Part shown: positions 60,269 through 64,000 of the stretch, piece by piece | How positions within the stretch are numbered: position 1 is the stretch's first letter | Layout: the number at the start of each line of letters is the position of its first letter | Assembly (NCBI GenBank): GCA_964422615.1 | Contig: CAYRBJ010000002.1 | Span: forward strand, 62,001-126,000 | Direction: 5' to 3' | From: DATLWN01 sp964422615 | GTDB lineage: Bacteria; Pseudomonadota; Zetaproteobacteria; Mariprofundales; Mariprofundaceae | DNA length: 64,000 nt | The notes under the pieces: generated by a model | The model's input: the letters and a program-made list of their open reading frames with translations, nothing else | Databases searched by the model: none | What the model was told of the DNA's origin: nothing | Position numbers and translations under genes: made by a program

Positions 60269-61764
60269 TTGGCCGGGGCCGCAGCCTCAATAATGACATC
60301 GATGCGCCGGTTCATCGCCCGCCCCTTGGCGAACGCGTTGCTGGCAATCGGACGCACCTCGCCGTAGCCGAAGGTTCTGACCTTGGACGCATCCAGGCCG
60401 TCGGCCACCAGCATGTTGCGCACCGCCTCCGCCCGCTTCAGAGACAGTACCTGGTTGGCCTTGGGGTCGCCCTTGTTGTCGGTGTGGCCCTCGATGCGGT
60501 AGCGGCGGTCGCTGTACAGATCCAGTGCCTGCTTCAGCCGCCGAATGAGATGTCCGTACTTGGCCTTGTTCACCGTGCTCTGGCCCGGGGCGAACTTCAG
60601 CGAGCTCAAGCGGATCAGCAGCGAGCCGTCGAGATTGATGTAGATCTTCACCTCGCCCGGCTTGAACAGCTTGCGCAGCTTGGCCTGGCGCTTGGTCTCG
60701 AAGGTTTCCTGCGCCAGCTTGGCCTGGAAGGCGTTCTTCAGCGTGCTCAACTGCGTATTCTGCGCGTTCAGCAACTGCTGCTTCTGCGCGGCAAGGCTCT
60801 GCTGCAGCGTGGTGGCATCCTCTGCCTTCAGTTCCGCCAGATCCTGCTGATACTGCTGGCGCTGCTGTATCAGCTCGTCATGCAGGTTTGCGGCCTCCTG
60901 GACCAGCTCGGCGGGTGTGATATCGGTGGCGAGATCGTTGACATCGATGTCTTCCCCGAGAGCCGCCGCCACCTGTTTGCGATGCTTCGAGGCCTCCAGC
61001 ATCAGTGATTCGTAGCCATCGGACTGACGGCGCAGCTTGCGAATGCGCACAACCATGTTCAGGGCCCGGCGTGCCAGCAGTAGCGCATGCGCCGGCTGTT
61101 CGGGCACGGTGGAGGTGATGCCATCGATGACCTGCTGCAGGTTGTAGGTCTCCTGCTTGGCGGCGCCATACAGCGTCGGCGCGTAATTGCTGGCGTAATC
61201 ATGGCGGGCGTCGCTCAGCGCGTCCTGGGCCTGCTGCACGATGTACGGCAGCGTGGCCAGCAATGCCTTTTTGTACAGCGAGGCGGCCTCACCGGCCTTC
61301 TGCGCATCGGTATTCAGCTGTCCGGCCTCATTGGCGGCGATGGCGGCGGTCAGGGCCTGTTCACCCTGGGCGAACAGCGTATCGAAGTTGCTGACGCTGG
61401 ATGGGTCGTGGACAAGATCGATCGCTTCCTTGGTGTGCTGGCGAAGCAGCAGCAGGTCGTGATGGTGCTTCTTGTAGTCGGCGGCGATCTGCTTGGCCTC
61501 GTCCAGCGCCGTGGCTGCCGCCTGCAGGCTGGAGGCCAGTTGTTCCTTGTTGTTTTGCTGGCTGGCCAGCAATGCCGCCCCGACATAGGCCTGGGCCTTG
61601 CTGATGGTATCCGGGGCGAAGATGTGATCCGGAGAATCGATGAAGGCCTGCACGGCCTGTTGCAGCTGGTCGGCCGTCTGCGTCTGCGCCAGAGCGGATA
61701 AGGGTGCCAGCAGAAGCAGTGCCATCAGCGGCAGGGCCATGCGCTGGAGAAGCAGCCTAGCCAA
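60265..61764 (-). CDS. OmpA-family protein with coiled-coil middle
   Basis: 499 aa. A signal peptide ends near ALAQ (residue 26), followed by about 340 residues of Ala/Gln-rich helical and coiled-coil sequence, then a C-terminal OmpA peptidoglycan-binding domain (YRIEGHTDNKGDPKANQVLSLKR, FGYGEVRPIA, MNRRIDVII). It probably anchors the cell wall or outer envelope. The start overlaps the nadA stop by 8 bases and its end overlaps the LOG gene by 4. Confidence 0.85.
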   Translation of the reverse strand: MARLLLQRMALPLMALLLLAPLSALAQTQTADQLQQAVQAFIDSPDHIFAPDTISKAQAYVGAALLASQQNNKEQLASSLQAAATALDEAKQIAADYKKHHHDLLLLRQHTKEAIDLVHDPSSVSNFDTLFAQGEQALTAAIAANEAGQLNTDAQKAGEAASLYKKALLATLPYIVQQAQDALSDARHDYASNYAPTLYGAAKQETYNLQQVIDGITSTVPEQPAHALLLARRALNMVVRIRKLRRQSDGYESLMLEASKHRKQVAAALGEDIDVNDLATDITPAELVQEAANLHDELIQQRQQYQQDLAELKAEDATTLQQSLAAQKQQLLNAQNTQLSTLKNAFQAKLAQETFETKRQAKLRKLFKPGEVKIYINLDGSLLIRLSSLKFAPGQSTVNKAKYGHLIRRLKQALDLYSDRRYRIEGHTDNKGDPKANQVLSLKRAEAVRNMLVADGLDASKVRTFGYGEVRPIASNAFAKGRAMNRRIDVIIEAAAPAK

Positions 61765-62845
61765 GGTCGAGCATCCGTTGCAGGGCCAGCTTGGCCCATT
61801 GCTTGATGTCGGTCGGTACCGCCACCCGGTTCACCTCCGTGCCATCGCGGATCGCCTTCAATGTCATGTACAGGTGCTGCGGGTCGGTGCGGAACATCGT
61901 CGAGCACATGCACACCATCGGCGACAGGAAATATACCGGCTTGTCCGGGTGCTCAAGGCGCAGGCGGTTGACCAGGTTCAGTTCGGTGCCGATGGCGAAG
62001 GTCTGTCCGGCGGGGGCGGCGGCCACGTCCTTGATGATGGCCTCGGTGGAGCCGATGAAGTCGGCCTTGTCGCACACCGCGCGGCTGCATTCCGGGTGCG
62101 CGGAAATGCGGATGCCGGGATGGGCCCGGCGCATGGTGTCCACATGCTCAGGGCGGAACAATTGATGTACGGAACAGAAGCCGTTCCACAGGATCAATCT
62201 GGCCCTCTCGATGTCCTCAGGGCTGTTGCCGCCCATCGGTTGGCCCGGATCCCAGACGATCATCTGATCATCGGGCACGCCCATGGCCACGGCGGTGTTC
62301 TCGCCCAGGTGCCGGTCCGGGAAGAACAGGATCTTTTCCCGCTGCCGCCAGGCCCATTCCATGACACGCCGGGCATTCGACGAGGTACAGACGATGCCGC
62401 CGTGCTCGCCGCAGAAGGCCTTCAGGGCGGCGGCGGAGTTGATGTAGGTGACGGGGGTGACCGTGGTGTCGGGATCGAGCGCCGTCGCCAGCTCCCGCCA
62501 GCATTCCTCGACCTGCGCGCTATCGGCCATGTCGGCCATCGAGCAGCCAGCGGCCGGATCGGGCAGGATCACCGTCTGCTCATCACTGGTCAGGATATCG
62601 GCCGTTTCAGCCATGAAATGCACGCCGCAGAAGATGATGTACGGCACGCGGGTCTTGGCCGCCTCCTGGGACAGCTTCAGCGAATCGCCGCTGATGTCGG
62701 CGAAGGCGAACACCTCCTCGCGCTGGTAATGATGGCCGAGGATCAGTACCTGGCCGTCGAGTTCGCTGCGCAGACGGTGGATGGACTCGATCAGGTCGGT
62801 TTCCGGGGTGTCGTAGAGCTGCTGCAGCAGGGATTCGGTATGCAT
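61757..62845 (-). CDS. nadA: quinolinate synthase
   Basis: Makes quinolinate from iminoaspartate and dihydroxyacetone phosphate for NAD synthesis, using a [4Fe-4S] cluster. 362 aa with ILGHHYQREEVFAFAD, IVCTSSNARR, NGFCSVHQLF, AHPECSRAV and MVCMCSTMF; three of these cysteines should be cluster ligands. The start at 62845 is set by homology; the frame continues upstream without conserved sequence. No nadB or nadC lies in the window. Confidence 0.95.
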   Translation of the reverse strand: MHTESLLQQLYDTPETDLIESIHRLRSELDGQVLILGHHYQREEVFAFADISGDSLKLSQEAAKTRVPYIIFCGVHFMAETADILTSDEQTVILPDPAAGCSMADMADSAQVEECWRELATALDPDTTVTPVTYINSAAALKAFCGEHGGIVCTSSNARRVMEWAWRQREKILFFPDRHLGENTAVAMGVPDDQMIVWDPGQPMGGNSPEDIERARLILWNGFCSVHQLFRPEHVDTMRRAHPGIRISAHPECSRAVCDKADFIGSTEAIIKDVAAAPAGQTFAIGTELNLVNRLRLEHPDKPVYFLSPMVCMCSTMFRTDPQHLYMTLKAIRDGTEVNRVAVPTDIKQWAKLALQRMLDLG

Positions 62846-62974
62846 TGGTGGGAGTCTTAGGGGCGGGCATGGGCCTGTCAATGTGTGCGCATGGCCCACA
62901 GGCTGCCGGGTGTCGCGGCCGCCATGGGGATTGGCTACACTGTTGGCTTCGATATCACAGACGAGGTTTGATCC

Positions 62975-64000
62975 ATGCCCGCATACCGCTCCCGCACCAC
63001 CACCCACGGCCGCAACATGGCTGGCGCCCGCGCCCTGTGGCGCGCCACCGGCATGAAAGACGGCGATTTCGACAAGCCGATCATTGCCGTGGTCAACTCC
63101 TTCACGCAGTTCGTGCCCGGGCATGTGCACCTGAAGGATATGGGGCAGATGGTGGCGCGCGAGATCGAGGCCGTCGGCGGCGTGGCCAAGGAGTTCAACA
63201 CCATTGCTATCGACGACGGCATTGCCATGGGCCACGGCGGCATGCTCTACAGCCTGCCTTCCCGCGACCTGATCGCCGATTCGGTCGAGTACATGGTCAA
63301 TGCCCATTGCGCCGATGCCATGGTGTGCATCTCCAACTGCGACAAGATCACCCCGGGCATGCTGATGGCGGCCCTTCGCCTGAACATCCCGACCGTGTTC
63401 GTCTCCGGCGGGCCGATGGAGGCCGGCAAGATCACCATCAAGAACCGCGAACTGCACCTGGATCTGATCGACGCCATGATCATGGCCGGGGATGCCAACG
63501 AGAGCGATGAGGACGTGGCGGCGGTCGAGCGCTCGGCCTGCCCCACCTGCGGCTCCTGCTCCGGCATGTTCACCGCCAACTCGATGAACTGTCTGGCCGA
63601 GGCTCTGGGCCTGGCGCTGCCCGGCAACGGCTCCCTGCTAGCCACGCATGCGGATCGCAGGGAATTGTTCCTGAGGGCCGGACGCCTGATCGTCGGGAAT
63701 GCCCGTGCCTGGTACGAACGGGAGGATGCCACGGTGCTGCCACGCTCGGTCGCCACCTTCGAGGCCTTCGAGAATGCCATGAGCCTCGATATTGCCATGG
63801 GCGGCTCCACGAACACGGTGCTGCACATCCTGGCCTGCGCCCAGGAAGCGGGCGTGAAATTCACGATGGCCGATATCGACCGGCTCAGCCGCAAGGTGCC
63901 GAACCTGTGCAAGGTGGCGCCGGCCACGCAACAGTATCACATGGAGGACGTGCACCGTGCCGGCGGCGTCATCGGCATCCTGGCCGAGCTGGATCGGGCA
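62975..64000 (+). CDS. ilvD: dihydroxy-acid dehydratase, partial (3' end beyond window)
   Basis: Dehydrates dihydroxy acids in valine, leucine and isoleucine synthesis. 342 residues are present, and the frame is still open at the window edge. The start RSRTTTHGRNMAGARALWRATG is typical, with CDKITPGMLM and ACPTCGSCSGMFTANSMNCL holding iron-sulfur cysteines, and MGGSTNTVLHI. The ATG at 62975 is chosen by homology. It is divergent from nadA. Confidence 0.96.
   Translation, partial: MPAYRSRTTTHGRNMAGARALWRATGMKDGDFDKPIIAVVNSFTQFVPGHVHLKDMGQMVAREIEAVGGVAKEFNTIAIDDGIAMGHGGMLYSLPSRDLIADSVEYMVNAHCADAMVCISNCDKITPGMLMAALRLNIPTVFVSGGPMEAGKITIKNRELHLDLIDAMIMAGDANESDEDVAAVERSACPTCGSCSGMFTANSMNCLAEALGLALPGNGSLLATHADRRELFLRAGRLIVGNARAWYEREDATVLPRSVATFEAFENAMSLDIAMGGSTNTVLHILACAQEAGVKFTMADIDRLSRKVPNLCKVAPATQQYHMEDVHRAGGVIGILAELDRA

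Noticed and set aside
1..64000. tRNA, rRNA, CRISPR array or prophage genes
   Set aside because: None seen: no regularly spaced direct repeats, no integrase or phage structural proteins, and no recognisable tRNA cloverleaf in the short spacers.

Overview
The window is dense, GC-rich, almost fully coding proteobacterial chromosome with about 64 genes. I saw no rRNA, tRNA, CRISPR array, intact insertion sequence or prophage. The gene content is that of an autotroph: a form II RuBisCO with its CbbQ/CbbO activase, and a second cluster carrying most of the sugar-phosphate half of the Calvin-Benson-Bassham cycle. The outer-membrane genes (bamE, hldD, a TonB-dependent receptor, an OmpA-family protein) show a Gram-negative cell. 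The combination fits a chemolithoautotroph such as an iron-oxidising zetaproteobacterium (Mariprofundus-like). That placement is inference from gene content, not from a marker-gene search.

Layout. 1-8.2 kb: a short hypothetical gene, then cbbM-cbbQ-cbbO behind a leader with a clean palindrome, then a CPA2-type cation/proton antiporter and a class I fructose-bisphosphate aldolase on the other strand. 8.2-12.7 kb: a methyltransferase, an envelope operon (pentapeptide protein, HhH protein, hldD, bamE, small membrane proteins) and a radical-SAM ArsS-like enzyme. 12.7-25 kb: an ECF sigma factor with a short zinc-finger anti-sigma, a metallo-beta-lactamase-fold hydrolase, a DEAD-box helicase, an MFS carrier, lemA with an M48 protease, a SulP anion transporter, a YebC-family protein, a PaiB-like flavoprotein, a Mut7-C protein, a four-cysteine SAP-like protein and a thioredoxin-like [2Fe-2S] protein. 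25-35.2 kb: the operon glpX-tkt-gap-pgk-pyk-fba on the minus strand, closed by a strong terminator, with an inositol-phosphatase-family gene upstream and a PPi-type phosphofructokinase divergent from it.

35.2-43.8 kb: a secreted protein and a four-helix membrane protein, an ammonium transporter, a glutamine amidotransferase, a 160-bp element with near-perfect terminal inverted repeats, a TrpD2-like/DJ-1 pair, a ferritin-like protein, and a tightly overlapping operon trmB-DUF4438-retropepsin-nitrilase. 43.8-50.4 kb: a yfiR-like/hybrid kinase/TonB receptor operon, two small genes and a 50-residue zinc-ribbon gene. 50.5-59.2 kb: an AddB/AddA-like helicase-nuclease pair and the riboflavin operon ribE-ribBA-ribH-nusB. 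59.2-64 kb: nadA-ompA-LOG on the minus strand and the start of ilvD, which runs off the window.

How it fits together. CbbM fixes CO2 and CbbQ/CbbO keep it active. Pgk, Gap, the aldolases, GlpX, Tkt and the reversible PPi-PFK recycle and drain triose phosphates, and Pyk links to pyruvate. Phosphoribulokinase, ribose-5-phosphate isomerase and ribulose-phosphate epimerase are not in the window and must lie elsewhere. No single gene cluster here is clearly a new defence or mobile system. The most unusual items are the RuBisCO leader architecture, the 38.2-kb inverted-repeat element, the attC-like remnant after cbbO, the YfiR/CHASE8-like hybrid kinase/TonB receptor module, and the cysteine-rich SAP/ferredoxin pair.
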